The notes: a model not told the origin generated them from the sequence alone. 64,000 nt of DNA from Luteococcus japonicus (GCF_003752415.1 NZ_RKHG01000001.1:2852001-2916000); one strand, 5' to 3'. Shown: positions 26,135 through 35,194, counted from the first letter of the stretch. Made by a program: numbers and translations.

Positions 26135-27416
26135 GGCTCACCTCACTGGAGTGCGGCTCGTCGTCCTCGCCGTCCATCTGGTTGCCGCGCCAGTCCTCCG
26201 GGAGCATGTGGTCAACCAGGTCGTCCACTGCGACGGCGCCGACCAGCTGGTTCTCGGAATTGACCACGGGCGCAACCACCAGGTTGTAGGTGGCGAAGTA
26301 GCGGCTGACCTCGGCCAGCGCACTGTGCGGGTGGAGCGGTTCAAGATCATCGTCGAGCATCCCCGAGACCATCACCGACGGGGGTTCGCGCAGCAGGCGT
26401 TGGGTGTGCACGATGCCCAGGAAACGTCCTGTGGGGGTGTCCAGCGGCGGGCGGCAGATGAAGACCATCGACGCCAGTGCTGGTGTGAGCTCCTCGTCGC
26501 GCACCCGGGCCAAGGCCTCGGCGACGGTGGCGTCGGGGGAGAGGACCACGGGCTCGGGGGTCATCATGCCGCCGGCGGTGAGGTCCGCGTAGATCAACAG
26601 GCCACGCACGTCCGCGGCGTCGTCGGGCTCCATCCGCTGCAGCAGGTCCTCGGCCATCTCCGCCGGGAGTTCCTTGATCAGGTCGGCCGCGTCGTCCGGA
26701 TTCATCTCCTCGAGCACGTCCGCGGCGCGCTCATTGTCCAGCGCGGTGAGCAGCGCCACCTGTTCGTCCTCGGGCAACTCCTCCAGGGCATCGGCCAGCT
26801 GTTCGTCGTCCAGCTGTTCCACGACCTCTGCGCGGCGCTCCGGGGCCATGTCGTGCAGCTCACGGGCCATGTCGGCCGGCTTCATGTCGGCCATCTGGGC
26901 CACCAGATGGTCGGTGACCTGCTGTGTGGTCAGCACCAGGTTGGGGATCTCGGACCAGCGGACGATGGCGGTGCGGCCCCGTTGCCCGAGCCGGAAACGC
27001 CCATTCGCGGGCAATTCCCGCAGGGCGACGTCGGCCACCTCCCACTCGCGGGCGCGGGTGGGTCTCATGGAGACGTCGTAGATGGCGGCCCGGCGGTTCT
27101 CCGGGCGGCTGATGGTGCGGTCGAAGAGCTCGTCGATGACGAGTGTCTCGGCATCTCGCTTGCTGAAGCGCCGGGTGTCCACCTGTCCCTCGATGGCCAC
27201 CTGACTGGCATCCACGGCGTGCACCCGGGGCATCGGCACGAAGATGCGACGCCGGGCGAAGAGCTCCACGACGAGGCCCTTCACGCGCGGCGCCCGGCCC
27301 TGCGTGCGCAGCTGGATCACGACATCGCGTACTCGCCCCACCTGGTCGCCGGAGGCGTCGAGCACCGGCAGACCACGGATGCGCGAGATGAAGACGGCGG
27401 TAGAGGAGACGCTCAC
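26127..27416 (-). CDS. PRC-barrel/MgtE-N/CBS domain protein
   Basis: The 429-residue soluble protein (GTG start at 27416) has an N-terminal PRC-barrel-like half (VLDASGDQVGRVRDVVIQLR), an MgtE N-terminal superhelix (about residues 170-280, repeats such as LADALEELPEDEQVALLTAL) and a CBS pair (GGMMTPEPVVLSPDATVAEA and a second with NLVVAPVVNSENQLVGAVAV). MgtE's membrane channel is absent. By family this may sense Mg or nucleotide levels and act on the DUF1003 partner; that is inference. Confidence 0.88.
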   Translation of the reverse strand: MSVSSTAVFISRIRGLPVLDASGDQVGRVRDVVIQLRTQGRAPRVKGLVVELFARRRIFVPMPRVHAVDASQVAIEGQVDTRRFSKRDAETLVIDELFDRTISRPENRRAAIYDVSMRPTRAREWEVADVALRELPANGRFRLGQRGRTAIVRWSEIPNLVLTTQQVTDHLVAQMADMKPADMARELHDMAPERRAEVVEQLDDEQLADALEELPEDEQVALLTALDNERAADVLEEMNPDDAADLIKELPAEMAEDLLQRMEPDDAADVRGLLIYADLTAGGMMTPEPVVLSPDATVAEALARVRDEELTPALASMVFICRPPLDTPTGRFLGIVHTQRLLREPPSVMVSGMLDDDLEPLHPHSALAEVSRYFATYNLVVAPVVNSENQLVGAVAVDDLVDHMLPEDWRGNQMDGEDDEPHSSEVSRG

Positions 27417-27453
27417 CCGGCCAATCTAACGCGTCGATGGCTAGGGTGGCGGT

Positions 27454-28380
27454 GTGGACAAAGACGTGACCAGGGCTCGCCGGACCATCCTTGCCGTTCC
27501 CGGCTCGAGCGACCGCTTCATTGCCAAGAGTCGTACCCAGCCGGTGGATGCCATATTCCTTGATCTTGAGGACGCCGTGGCGCCCCCGGTGAAGGAGGCA
27601 TCACGGCAGCGGATCGTCGAGGCACTCAACGACCCGCAGGGCTGGCAGGCGCCCACGGTCACCTACCGGGTGAACGACTGGTCGACGCCGTGGACGACGA
27701 TGGACATCGTCGAGGTGGTTGGTGGGGCCGGTGCGGAGGTGGACTGCATCGTGCTGCCCAAGGTGACCGACGCGGATCAGGTGAAGGCTCTTGATCTTGT
27801 CCTCACCCAGGCGGAGCAGGCCGCGGGCCTGCCGGTGGGCGGGATCGGTCTCGAGCTCCAGATCGAGGAGGCCCGTGGCCTGCTGCACGTTGCCGAGATC
27901 GCCGCCGCGAGCGCCCGCACCGAGACGCTGGTCTACGGCCCCGGGGACTGGATGGCCAGCATGGGGATGAAGACGCTGAACGTGGGTTCGCAGCCGCCTG
28001 GTTACGTGGGTGATGCCTTCCACCACGTGCAGATGTCGATCCTGGTGGCCGCCCGGGCACACGGCCTGCAGGCCATCGACGGTCCCTTCGTCGGCATTCG
28101 TGATCTTGAGGGCTTCAAGACTTCCGCGTCGAGTTCCGCCGCCCTGGGCTACGACGGCAAGTGGGTGCTGCACCCCTCGCAGGTGGAGGCCGGCAATGAC
28201 ATCTTCACCCCGCCGGCCGAGAACGTGGAGCGGGCCCGGCGCATCGTCGGGGCCTATCGCGACGCCACGGCGGAGGCCGGGGGAGCGGTGGGCGCCATCG
28301 TCGTCGACGACGAGATGGTCGACGGCGCCGGCCTGGCAGTGGCGAGGGCCACCCTGGCCAAGATCGGCGAGCGGGCCTGA
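27454..28380 (+). CDS. CoA ester lyase (CitE-like, HpcH/HpaI family)
   Basis: The 308-residue protein starts at GTG 27454. Characteristic motifs: VPGSSDRFIAKS, the metal-binding LDLEDAVAP near residue 35, ELQIEEARGLLHVAEIAAAS, the YGPGDWMASMGM loop and WVLHPSQVEAGNDIFTP. These enzymes cleave malyl-CoA, citramalyl-CoA or related esters. Without other citrate-lyase subunit genes nearby it is a stand-alone lyase; the substrate is not determined. Confidence 0.87.
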   Translation: MDKDVTRARRTILAVPGSSDRFIAKSRTQPVDAIFLDLEDAVAPPVKEASRQRIVEALNDPQGWQAPTVTYRVNDWSTPWTTMDIVEVVGGAGAEVDCIVLPKVTDADQVKALDLVLTQAEQAAGLPVGGIGLELQIEEARGLLHVAEIAAASARTETLVYGPGDWMASMGMKTLNVGSQPPGYVGDAFHHVQMSILVAARAHGLQAIDGPFVGIRDLEGFKTSASSSAALGYDGKWVLHPSQVEAGNDIFTPPAENVERARRIVGAYRDATAEAGGAVGAIVVDDEMVDGAGLAVARATLAKIGERA

Positions 28381-28433
28381 GGAGGCACGGGAAGCCAACC
28401 GGTCATGTCGGAGGCTCCCGGTAGTCTGGATCC

Positions 28434-28973
28434 ATGTCTTCCTCCATGCAGGCCGCGTCCAGCGTGATGCCCCTTAAGTACCCGATGTCGGTGGCGGTCT
28501 ACCCCACCTACGCGGACGCCCAGCGGGCCGTCGACCACCTTGCCGACAACGACTTCCCGGTGCAGGACCTGTGCATCGTCGGCACCGACCTCAAGCAGGT
28601 CGAGCGGGTCCTGGGCCGGCGTAGCTGGGGGAGGGTGCTGGCGGAGGGAGCGATGAGCGGCTTCGGCACCGGCCTCTTCTTCGGCCTGATGATGATGGTC
28701 TTCATGCCCGCGCTTGGGGCCACGAGCGCCTTCTCCCTGGGCCTGCTGATGGGCATCGGCATGGGCGTGATCACCGCTGGAATGGCCTATGCAGCCAGTG
28801 GCGGCCGACGGGACTTCTCGTCGGTCCAGGCGATCGTCGCCACCCGCTATGAGGTGCTGGGTGAGCACACCGTGGTGAATCGGGCACGCCAGATGCTCGG
28901 GCAGAACCCCGTCGCGCAGCCGGCCCCGACCCAGTGGCCGCCGACCCCCAGCGATCCCCAGGAGCACGCGTGA
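28434..28973 (+). CDS. General stress protein 17M-like membrane protein
   Basis: The 179-residue protein has an N-terminal GsiB/17M-type alpha-beta domain (VAVYPTYADAQRAVDHLADN, residues 22-41) and then two TM helices rich in Gly and Met (FGTGLFFGLMMMVFMPALGA and AFSLGLLMGIGMGVITAGMA). The tail is Pro/Thr-rich. Function unknown. Its stop overlaps the GTG start of the methyltransferase gene. Confidence 0.82.
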   Translation: MSSSMQAASSVMPLKYPMSVAVYPTYADAQRAVDHLADNDFPVQDLCIVGTDLKQVERVLGRRSWGRVLAEGAMSGFGTGLFFGLMMMVFMPALGATSAFSLGLLMGIGMGVITAGMAYAASGGRRDFSSVQAIVATRYEVLGEHTVVNRARQMLGQNPVAQPAPTQWPPTPSDPQEHA

Positions 28974-29605
28974 ACGAAGAGCTGCACAAGTTCTGGAATG
29001 ACCGCTACTCCCATCCCAACTACCTGTTCGGCTACCGCCCCAATGACTTCCTGGTGAGTGCCGAGGTGATGCTGCGCCGCGGCTCCCGCGTGCTCGTGCT
29101 GGGCGACGGGGAGGGGCGCAATGGCGTCTGGCTCGCCAAGCAGGGTCATCGGGTGACCACCGTGGACCTCTCGGAGGTGGGCGCTGCCAAGGCCCACGCC
29201 CTGGCAGCGGAACGCGACGCCAGACTCGACATCCAGGTGGCGGACCTGGCGGACTGGATCCACACCCCGGCAGCCCAGGGTCCATGGGACGGCATCGTGT
29301 CGATCTTCTGCCACCTGCAGCCCGAGCTGCGGCGCAGCATCTCGGAGGCCTTGACCCCGCAGCTGGCACCGCTGGGGAAGTTGATCATGGAGGCCTACAC
29401 ACCGGCCCAGCCCTCGATGGGGTCTGGCGGACCGGTGGACGAGGCCGTCCTGATGACCCGCCAGAAGGTGCTCGACGAATGGCCCGGGCTGGAGCTCGAC
29501 GTCCGGATGACCGAGCGTCGCATCTTCGAGGGCATGGGGCACCAGGGGCTCAGCTCCGTCCTGCAGGTGCTGGGGATGGCCCCTCGACCAGCTCGGGGAG
29601 CGTGA
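28970..29605 (+). CDS. SAM-dependent methyltransferase
   Basis: The 211-residue protein starts at GTG 28970, overlapping the previous stop, with AGGAG just upstream. SAM motif I is VLVLGDGEGRNGVWLAKQGH (about residues 40-59), followed by VTTVDLSEVG. The N-terminus FWNDRYSHPNYLFGYRPNDF resembles the thiopurine/tellurite methyltransferase-like group. Substrate unknown. Confidence 0.85.
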   Translation: MNEELHKFWNDRYSHPNYLFGYRPNDFLVSAEVMLRRGSRVLVLGDGEGRNGVWLAKQGHRVTTVDLSEVGAAKAHALAAERDARLDIQVADLADWIHTPAAQGPWDGIVSIFCHLQPELRRSISEALTPQLAPLGKLIMEAYTPAQPSMGSGGPVDEAVLMTRQKVLDEWPGLELDVRMTERRIFEGMGHQGLSSVLQVLGMAPRPARGA

Positions 29606-29631
29606 AGGGGCAGGATCGGGGAGCGTAGCGG

Positions 29632-30729
29632 CTAGATCCAACGGCGTTGGCGAAAGACGAACCAGCACCCCAGCATGCCGAGAACCATGATCGACAACAC
29701 CACGAAGTAGCCGTACTGCGTGTGCAGCTCCGGCATGTTGTCGAAGTTCATGCCGTACACGGCGCCGAGCGTGGTGGGGAAGGCCAGGATTCCCAGGATG
29801 GCGGACAGGCGTCGCATGTCCTGGTTGTCCTCCAGGCTGATCCGCGCCATCCCCGCCTGCAGGATGGTGGACAGCACCTCGTCGAAGGACAGGATCGCTT
29901 CACGCGAATCCGTGTGGTGGTCGGCGACCTCGCGGAAATAGGCGCGGGTGTCCTCCGGGATGACGGGATAGCTTCGCGTCGACAGCGCCAGCAGGGGAGC
30001 GGCCAGTGGCACCACGGAACGCTTGAACTCGATCAGCTCACGCTTGAGGTTGTAGACACGGTCCACCTCCTTGGTGCCCTGCCGGGAGAAGATGTCCTCC
30101 TCCACCTCGTCGATGTCGATCTCGAACTCGCCGACGACGGCCATGTACTCGTCGACGACGCGGTCGAGGATCTTGTAGAAGACATAGGCCGGACCCACCT
30201 CGAGCTCGTCGGGGTGACGCTCCAGTTGCCGGCGCAGGCTGCGCAAGGGTGTGTTGTCCCCGCGGCGGACGGTGAGCAGGAAGTTCTCGCCGACGAAGAC
30301 CATGATCTGACCGGTGGAGACGATCTCCGAGGTCTCCGTCACGGCCTCGTGGTCCACATATGCCACGGTCGAGATCACGCAGAACAGGGTGTCGTCGAAC
30401 TGCTCGAGCTTGCTGCGGGTATGGCCCTCGACGGCGTCCTCGATGGCCAGCGGGTGCAGGTCGAACTGGCGGGCAAAGCTCGCCATGTCCTCGTCGGTGG
30501 GGTCCTTCAGGCCCAACCAGACGAAGCCCTCGCTCTCCTTGGCGCGCTCGGTGGCCACCTCCAGGCTGTCGACGTCGGCCTTCACCCCGTCGACATACAG
30601 GGCCCATGCCTGGACCGAGTCCGGCGTGGTGGCCCACTGCCGGGCCTGGCGCCGGGCAGCGGGACGGGGGCGGGTGGTGACCCGCACCGTGGGGCGCAGG
30701 ACGGGGATGTGGCGACGCTGGTCCGGCAT
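29632..30729 (-). CDS. corA: CorA-family magnesium/cobalt transporter
   Basis: The 365-residue protein has a large cytosolic alpha/beta and helical domain and two C-terminal TM helices separated by the selectivity motif YGMNFDNMPE; the final TM ends in RQRRWI. The signature YGMNF is intact. The pentameric channel imports Mg and can pass Co and Ni. A position near the CBS/MgtE-N gene matches the mycobacterial cluster (Rv1239c). The start at ATG 30727-30729 is 5 bp downstream of the aminopeptidase stop, so the genes are probably cotranscribed. Confidence 0.94.
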   Translation of the reverse strand: MPDQRRHIPVLRPTVRVTTRPRPAARRQARQWATTPDSVQAWALYVDGVKADVDSLEVATERAKESEGFVWLGLKDPTDEDMASFARQFDLHPLAIEDAVEGHTRSKLEQFDDTLFCVISTVAYVDHEAVTETSEIVSTGQIMVFVGENFLLTVRRGDNTPLRSLRRQLERHPDELEVGPAYVFYKILDRVVDEYMAVVGEFEIDIDEVEEDIFSRQGTKEVDRVYNLKRELIEFKRSVVPLAAPLLALSTRSYPVIPEDTRAYFREVADHHTDSREAILSFDEVLSTILQAGMARISLEDNQDMRRLSAILGILAFPTTLGAVYGMNFDNMPELHTQYGYFVVLSIMVLGMLGCWFVFRQRRWI

Positions 30730-30734
30730 GGCTC

Positions 30735-32213
30735 TCAGCCCGCCCGGGTCTCGCCGAGCAGACCCGCCATCCACTCCTCCACGTCGGCCGCGCTGCGCGG
30801 CAGCATGGCCGAGAGGTTCTCGTTGCCGTCCTCGGTGATCAGGATGTCGTCCTCGATCCGCACGCCGATGCCGCGCATCTCCTCGGGGACCAGCAGGTCC
30901 GTGGCCTTCAGGTAGATCCCGGGCTCGACGGTGACCACCATTCCCGGCTTCAGGACTCCGTCGCGGTAGTCCTCGCGCAACGCCTGGGCACAGTCGTGCA
31001 CGTCGATGCCCAGGTGGTGGCTGGTGCCGTGCACCATCCAGCGGCGGTGCTGGCCACCGTCCTCGCCCATCGACTCCTCGGGGGTGACGGGCAGCAGGCC
31101 CCACTGGTGCAGGTGCTTGCACACCACGGCGATGGAGGCGGCGTGGATGTCGGAGAACTTCGCGCCGGGCTTCGCGGCGGCGATCCCGGCCTCCTGGGCC
31201 TCCAGGACCGCGTCGTAGACCTTGCGCTGGGCCTCGGAGAAGCGGCCGTTGACCGGCAGGGTGCGGGTCACGTCGGCGGTGTACAGGGTGTCGAGTTCGA
31301 CGCCGGCATCCAGCAGCAGCAGGTCCCCGTCGCGCAGGTCCCCGTCATTGCGGATCCAGTGCAGCGTGTTGGCGTGGTCACCGCCAGCGGCGATGGAGTC
31401 GTAGCCGACGCCATTGCCGTGGTGACGGGCGTGCAGGCCGAAGACGCCCTCCACCCAGCGCTCGCCGCGGCCACGCTCCACGGCCTCCGGCAGGTCTCGC
31501 ACGACGGCCTCGAAGCCGACGGCGGTGGCCCGGCAGGCCTCCCGCATCTGGTCGGCCTCGAAGGGATCCTTCACCAGGCGCATGGTGGACAGCTTCACCT
31601 CGAGGGCCTGGTCCATCTCCTGGGCCTCGGCGCAGCCCTGGCGGACCTGGTCCACCCGTGCGGTGATGGCTTCGTCGGCCGCCCGCAGCACCCGGATCTG
31701 GGTGGATCCCGCATTCTTCTCCAGCGCGGCCTGAAATTCGCTGACCGGCGCGCAGTCCAGGCCGGTCATGGCCCGCATCTCCGCCAGGCTCTCACGCTGT
31801 CCCACCCACATCTCGCCATAGCGGGCATCGGCATAGAACTCGGGGTCGGTGCGCGGGACACGCGGCTTGAAGTACAGGGTGGCCTGGTGTCCGGCGTCGG
31901 TGGGTTCCAGCACCAGCACGGCGTCTGGTTCGCGGTCCGCGCCCAGCCCGGTCAACCACGCGAAGGCAGAATGCGGGCGGAAGACGTAGTCGCAGTCGTT
32001 GCTGCGGACCTTGGGGCCGCCGGCGGGAACGACCAGCCGTTCACCGGGGAAGGCCTCGGCGAGGAGGCGCCGCCGCTCGACGGCGGGAATGCTGGCCGGC
32101 AATCGCTCGGGCATCTGGTCGGAATAGGGAGCCCAGTGCGTCGGAATGAACTCGCGGAAGGCCTCCGAGAAGGGGGTCTGCCGGTTAGGAAGCTTCGGCT
32201 GCTCTTCGCTCAT
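30735..32213 (-). CDS. pepP: Xaa-Pro aminopeptidase (M24B)
   Basis: Three ATG codons occur in a row; the third (32211-32213) has the best spacing from GGAG and gives 492 residues. It removes N-terminal residues that precede proline. The N-terminal creatinase-like domain contains NDCDYVFRPHSAFAWLTGLG. The dinuclear metal site is complete: LLLDAGVE (Asp), LYTADVTRT (Asp), HGTSHHLGIDVH (His), VVTVEPGIY (Glu) and GVRIEDDI (Glu). Upstream of corA on the same strand. Confidence 0.93.
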   Translation of the reverse strand: MSEEQPKLPNRQTPFSEAFREFIPTHWAPYSDQMPERLPASIPAVERRRLLAEAFPGERLVVPAGGPKVRSNDCDYVFRPHSAFAWLTGLGADREPDAVLVLEPTDAGHQATLYFKPRVPRTDPEFYADARYGEMWVGQRESLAEMRAMTGLDCAPVSEFQAALEKNAGSTQIRVLRAADEAITARVDQVRQGCAEAQEMDQALEVKLSTMRLVKDPFEADQMREACRATAVGFEAVVRDLPEAVERGRGERWVEGVFGLHARHHGNGVGYDSIAAGGDHANTLHWIRNDGDLRDGDLLLLDAGVELDTLYTADVTRTLPVNGRFSEAQRKVYDAVLEAQEAGIAAAKPGAKFSDIHAASIAVVCKHLHQWGLLPVTPEESMGEDGGQHRRWMVHGTSHHLGIDVHDCAQALREDYRDGVLKPGMVVTVEPGIYLKATDLLVPEEMRGIGVRIEDDILITEDGNENLSAMLPRSAADVEEWMAGLLGETRAG

Positions 32214-32266
32214 CATCATCTCCGCATCGTCGAACTGGGCACCAGAGGCATTCTAGGCTTCTGTCC

Positions 32267-33178
32267 ATGATCCTGCGCGACAGCCTCCTGGACCCACGCC
32301 TCGCCGACGAGCTGAATCTGCTCGCGCTGCGCGAGGAGGACCGTGACACCGTCGTGCACTGGGTACGCGAGGTTGCCGCCCACGGCGATGATCTTGCTCG
32401 GGTGGAGGTGCTGCTCGATCGGCTGCGGGCGCGGGTGGGTGACCCCGCATCGCGGGAGGTCGTCTTCGAGCTGTGCGACACCGAACACCGGTTGGGCCGG
32501 GGAGTGCTACCGCTGCTGGCGCTGGTGCTGACGGCACCGGCCGTGCGAGAGGAGCACGCCCGGCGGGACATCCCGTCGCAGGTCAGCGACGCCAGCCTTG
32601 CCGATCTTGGCCAGCAGGTGTGGAAGGACCGGCAGGTGAACGGTTCCACTGGACTGCACAACCAGGTCTGGCTCACCCGCGTGTGGTCCGGACAGCTGTT
32701 GAAGCTGGGGCGTCTGCAGTTCGAGCTGACCCGCTCCCATGTCGGGATGCTGGAGAGCCCGGTCCCGGTGCTCGACATCCACATCGACGAGTCCGGCCCG
32801 CTGTACCCGCAGGAGGTCGACGACTCGCTGCGCCAGGCCGCCACCTTCTTCGAAGATCATTTCCCCGAGGTGGGGCCCATCGACTGGTTCACCTGCCGGT
32901 CATGGCTGCTGGACCCCGGTCTGGCCTGGCGGATGCCGGACAGCAACCTGGCCGACTTCGCCCGTCGCTTCACGCTCTGGGAGGTGGAGGAGAAGGACCG
33001 CGACGCCCTCTACTTCGGTTTCGGGATGGAGCCCGCGGTGGGCGCCGGGCGCCCGGATGATCTTGCTGCGCTGCCGGCCGACACCAGCCTGCGGCGTGCC
33101 GTGATCGAGCTGTGGCGCGACGGGGAGCACGCGATGTTGTGCAGTGGGCGCATTCCGGTGATCAGTGGCCTGATCTAG
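32267..33178 (+). CDS. GNAT-like acyltransferase-domain protein (NAT_N/GNAT_C type)
   Basis: The 303-residue protein lacks signal or TM segments. An alpha-helical N-terminal half (to about 110) is followed by an alpha/beta half with VPVLDIHIDESGPLYPQEVD and GPIDWFTCRSWLLDP. These resemble the actinobacterial acyltransferase-domain proteins with a GNAT_C fold. No acetyl-CoA loop is clear enough to assert catalysis. It is divergent from pepP with about 50 bp between starts and 10 bp before the phosphatase gene. Confidence 0.65.
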   Translation: MILRDSLLDPRLADELNLLALREEDRDTVVHWVREVAAHGDDLARVEVLLDRLRARVGDPASREVVFELCDTEHRLGRGVLPLLALVLTAPAVREEHARRDIPSQVSDASLADLGQQVWKDRQVNGSTGLHNQVWLTRVWSGQLLKLGRLQFELTRSHVGMLESPVPVLDIHIDESGPLYPQEVDDSLRQAATFFEDHFPEVGPIDWFTCRSWLLDPGLAWRMPDSNLADFARRFTLWEVEEKDRDALYFGFGMEPAVGAGRPDDLAALPADTSLRRAVIELWRDGEHAMLCSGRIPVISGLI

Positions 33179-33188
33179 GGTGGGGGCC

Positions 33189-33749
33189 ATGACCGAGCTC
33201 TATCTTGTGCGCCACGGCGAGACGGCCTGGAGCAAGTCCGGCCAACACACCTCCGTCACGGACCTGGACCTGACCGACCATGGCGTCGAGGAGGCGATGG
33301 GTCTGCGGAGCAAGCTGGATCCGGCGGACTTCGGCCTGGTCCTGTCCAGCCCCCGCCTGCGTGCCCGACGCACGGCCGAGCTGGCCGGCTTCACCAATTC
33401 CGAGATCGACGAGAATCTGGCCGAGTGGTCCTATGGCGACTACGAGGGGATGACCAGCCGTCAGATCCGGGAGCAGGTGCCCGGCTGGCGGATCTGGACC
33501 CACCCCATGCCCGGCGGCGAGACCCGCACCCAGGTGATCGACCGGCTCAGCAAGGTGGTCGAGCGGGTACAGGCCTCCGGCGTGGAGCGGGCGATCTGCT
33601 TCAGCCACGGCCACGCGTCACGGGTGCTGGCGCTGTGCTGGCTGGGGATCGACATCGCGCGCGGCCAGTCCTTCCCGCTCGACACGGGCGCCGTGTGCGT
33701 CCTGGGTCACGAGAAGGAGTCGCCCGCCATCGTGCGCTGGAATGCCTGA
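33189..33749 (+). CDS. Histidine phosphatase family protein
   Basis: The 186-residue protein has the phosphoglycerate mutase-like signature LYLVRHGETAWSKSG with the phosphorylated His at residue 8, SSPRLRARRTAELAG, the acid Glu in ENLAEWSYGDYEG, and the second catalytic His in CFSHGHASRVLA. Length and motifs fit small-molecule phosphatases of the branch. Substrate unknown. Upstream of the VapBC module, ending inside its operator. Confidence 0.9.
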   Translation: MTELYLVRHGETAWSKSGQHTSVTDLDLTDHGVEEAMGLRSKLDPADFGLVLSSPRLRARRTAELAGFTNSEIDENLAEWSYGDYEGMTSRQIREQVPGWRIWTHPMPGGETRTQVIDRLSKVVERVQASGVERAICFSHGHASRVLALCWLGIDIARGQSFPLDTGAVCVLGHEKESPAIVRWNA

Positions 33750-33770
33750 ATGATATCATTCGATATCATT
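33748..33770. promoter_or_regulatory. VapBC operator/promoter with repeated palindromic half-sites
   Basis: GAATGATATCATTC (33748-33761) is a perfect 14-bp palindrome and is followed at once by CGATATCATT, a second copy of the half-site. It lies 15 bp before the antitoxin start and overlaps the phosphatase stop. It fits a ribbon-helix-helix antitoxin operator overlapping its own promoter. Confidence 0.7.
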
Positions 33771-33785
33771 GGACTGGGAGGCAAT

Positions 33786-34007
33786 GTGACCGACATTCTC
33801 ATCCGTGCAGTTCCCGCCGAGCAGGTGGCGGCCATCGACGAGCTGGCTAAGGGGCTGGGACTCTCGCGCAATGATTTCCTGCGCCGTGAGGTGCAGCAGG
33901 TGGCCGGTCGTCGCGCCGTGCGTGTCACCATGAAGGACCTCGAGGACTTCTGCGCGATGTCATCCGGCCTTGGCGATGAGGACATCATGCGCCAGGCCTG
34001 GTCATGA
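33786..34007 (+). CDS. vapB: VapB-type ribbon-helix-helix antitoxin
   Basis: The 73-residue protein starts at GTG 33786 behind GGGAGG. The N-terminus (DILIRAVPAEQVAAIDELAK) and LGLSRNDFLRREVQQVA form the beta strand and two helices of an RHH/Arc-type DNA-binding fold, and the acidic C-terminus would wrap the toxin. A longer reading from ATG 33750 would start inside the operator, so it is less likely. Overlaps vapC by 4 bp. Confidence 0.85.
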   Translation: MTDILIRAVPAEQVAAIDELAKGLGLSRNDFLRREVQQVAGRRAVRVTMKDLEDFCAMSSGLGDEDIMRQAWS

Positions 34008-34435
34008 CTCGGGACGTGGATCGAGGCTATTTGCTCGACAAGTCCGCACTGTGGCGGCTCGCCACGCACCCAGACGTCGAGCAGTGGTTCTCGCTCATCC
34101 AGCGCCGCCTCATGAGTGTTTCGACGCTGACCTTGCTCGAAGTGGGCTTCTCGGCGCGCAACGGGGCTGATCACCGACAGCTGCTTGGCTCGCCGATTGT
34201 CTCGTCCATGCCGGTTGAGAACATCTTGCCGGCCATGGAGGATCGCGCCCTCGAGGTGCAGCGGATGTTGGCCGACCGAGGTCAACATCGTGCACCCTCC
34301 GTGCCTGACCTGCTCATTGCGGCAACTGCCGAATTGCTCGGGCTCCAGGTGCTCCACCTCGACAAGAACTTCGATCTGATTGCCGAGGTCACCGGACAGC
34401 CCATGCGGAGGCTGGACCAGGCTGGCGCCGACTGA
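34004..34435 (+). CDS. vapC: VapC-type PIN-domain ribonuclease toxin
   Basis: The 143-residue protein has the PIN acidic residues: Asp in YLLDKSALWRL near residue 12, Glu in TLLEVGFS near residue 46, Asp in SVPDLLIAATAELLG near residue 101 and Asp in LHLDKNFDLIAEVTG near residue 119. VapC toxins cut tRNA or rRNA. Translation is coupled to vapB by the ATGA overlap. Base composition is slightly lower in GC than the flanking genes, suggesting acquisition. Confidence 0.9.
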   Translation: MTRDVDRGYLLDKSALWRLATHPDVEQWFSLIQRRLMSVSTLTLLEVGFSARNGADHRQLLGSPIVSSMPVENILPAMEDRALEVQRMLADRGQHRAPSVPDLLIAATAELLGLQVLHLDKNFDLIAEVTGQPMRRLDQAGAD

Positions 34436-35194
34436 TCAGATTTCGCGACGGCCCAGCACGCGGACGGCCAACGCCAGCAACAGCGCGGTGACCACGACGG
34501 CGGAGGCCACCGGCCACAGCACCTGGACGGGGTCGCCCGCGCCGGCACGGACGGCCAAGCCGGGCAGGCCGACGACGCTGTTGCGGGCCAGCGGCCCCCA
34601 CAGGCCCAGCAGCGAGATGACTATGAGGCTGGCGAGCCCCGCGCCGGCGGCTCCCAGCGTCGACGGGAGCGCCGAACTGGCCAGCAGGGCCACCGCCAGA
34701 CAGCAGGCGGCCGCCGCCAGCCAGAGCGCCGTGGCCCGCCAGAGCGGAACGGCTTGGACGCCGTCGAAGAGAACCTCGGTCAGGCCCCAGGTCACCATGG
34801 TGCCCAGCGCCGTGGCCGCCGCGACGAAGACCATTGCCGCGGTGAACTTGGCCAGCACGAAGGCCGTGCGGGAGACGGGCTTGGTGAGCACCAGCACCGC
34901 GGTGCCCTGCGCCACCTCGCCGCAGACCAGGCCGGCCATGCTGACCAGGATGACCAGCAGGATGGTGGGGGAGAGGTTCTTGGTCCACTGGGACCACGAG
35001 TCCCAGAAGGTGGGGGCTGGCATGCCCTTGGCGGCGTCGGGCCCCAGCACGCTGGACATCAGCTCGCGGCTGAGTTTGGCCGACGCCGGGCCGGAGAGCG
35101 CATTGAAGATCAGGAAGCCCGGCAGTACCCAGATCCGCCAGGTGCGCAGGATCTCGCGGAATTCCTTGCCCAGCAAGGCGGTGAAGCCGTTCAT
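34436..35194 (-). CDS. ABC transporter permease
   Basis: The 252-residue protein has six predicted TM helices (for example TILLVILVSMAGLVCGEVAQ and FTAAMVFVAAATALGTMVTW) with a conserved juxtamembrane start MNGFTALLGKEFREILRTWR, typical of ABC-2 type permeases of the DrrB/YhaP class. It overlaps the ATPase gene by 4 bp. Its stop lies directly next to the vapC stop on the other strand. Confidence 0.85.
   Translation of the reverse strand: MNGFTALLGKEFREILRTWRIWVLPGFLIFNALSGPASAKLSRELMSSVLGPDAAKGMPAPTFWDSWSQWTKNLSPTILLVILVSMAGLVCGEVAQGTAVLVLTKPVSRTAFVLAKFTAAMVFVAAATALGTMVTWGLTEVLFDGVQAVPLWRATALWLAAAACCLAVALLASSALPSTLGAAGAGLASLIVISLLGLWGPLARNSVVGLPGLAVRAGAGDPVQVLWPVASAVVVTALLLALAVRVLGRREI

Noticed and set aside
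33750-34007. Longer antitoxin reading starting at ATG 33750
   Set aside because: It would begin inside the palindromic operator and has no ribosome-binding site; GTG 33786 has GGGAGG and gives the family N-terminus.
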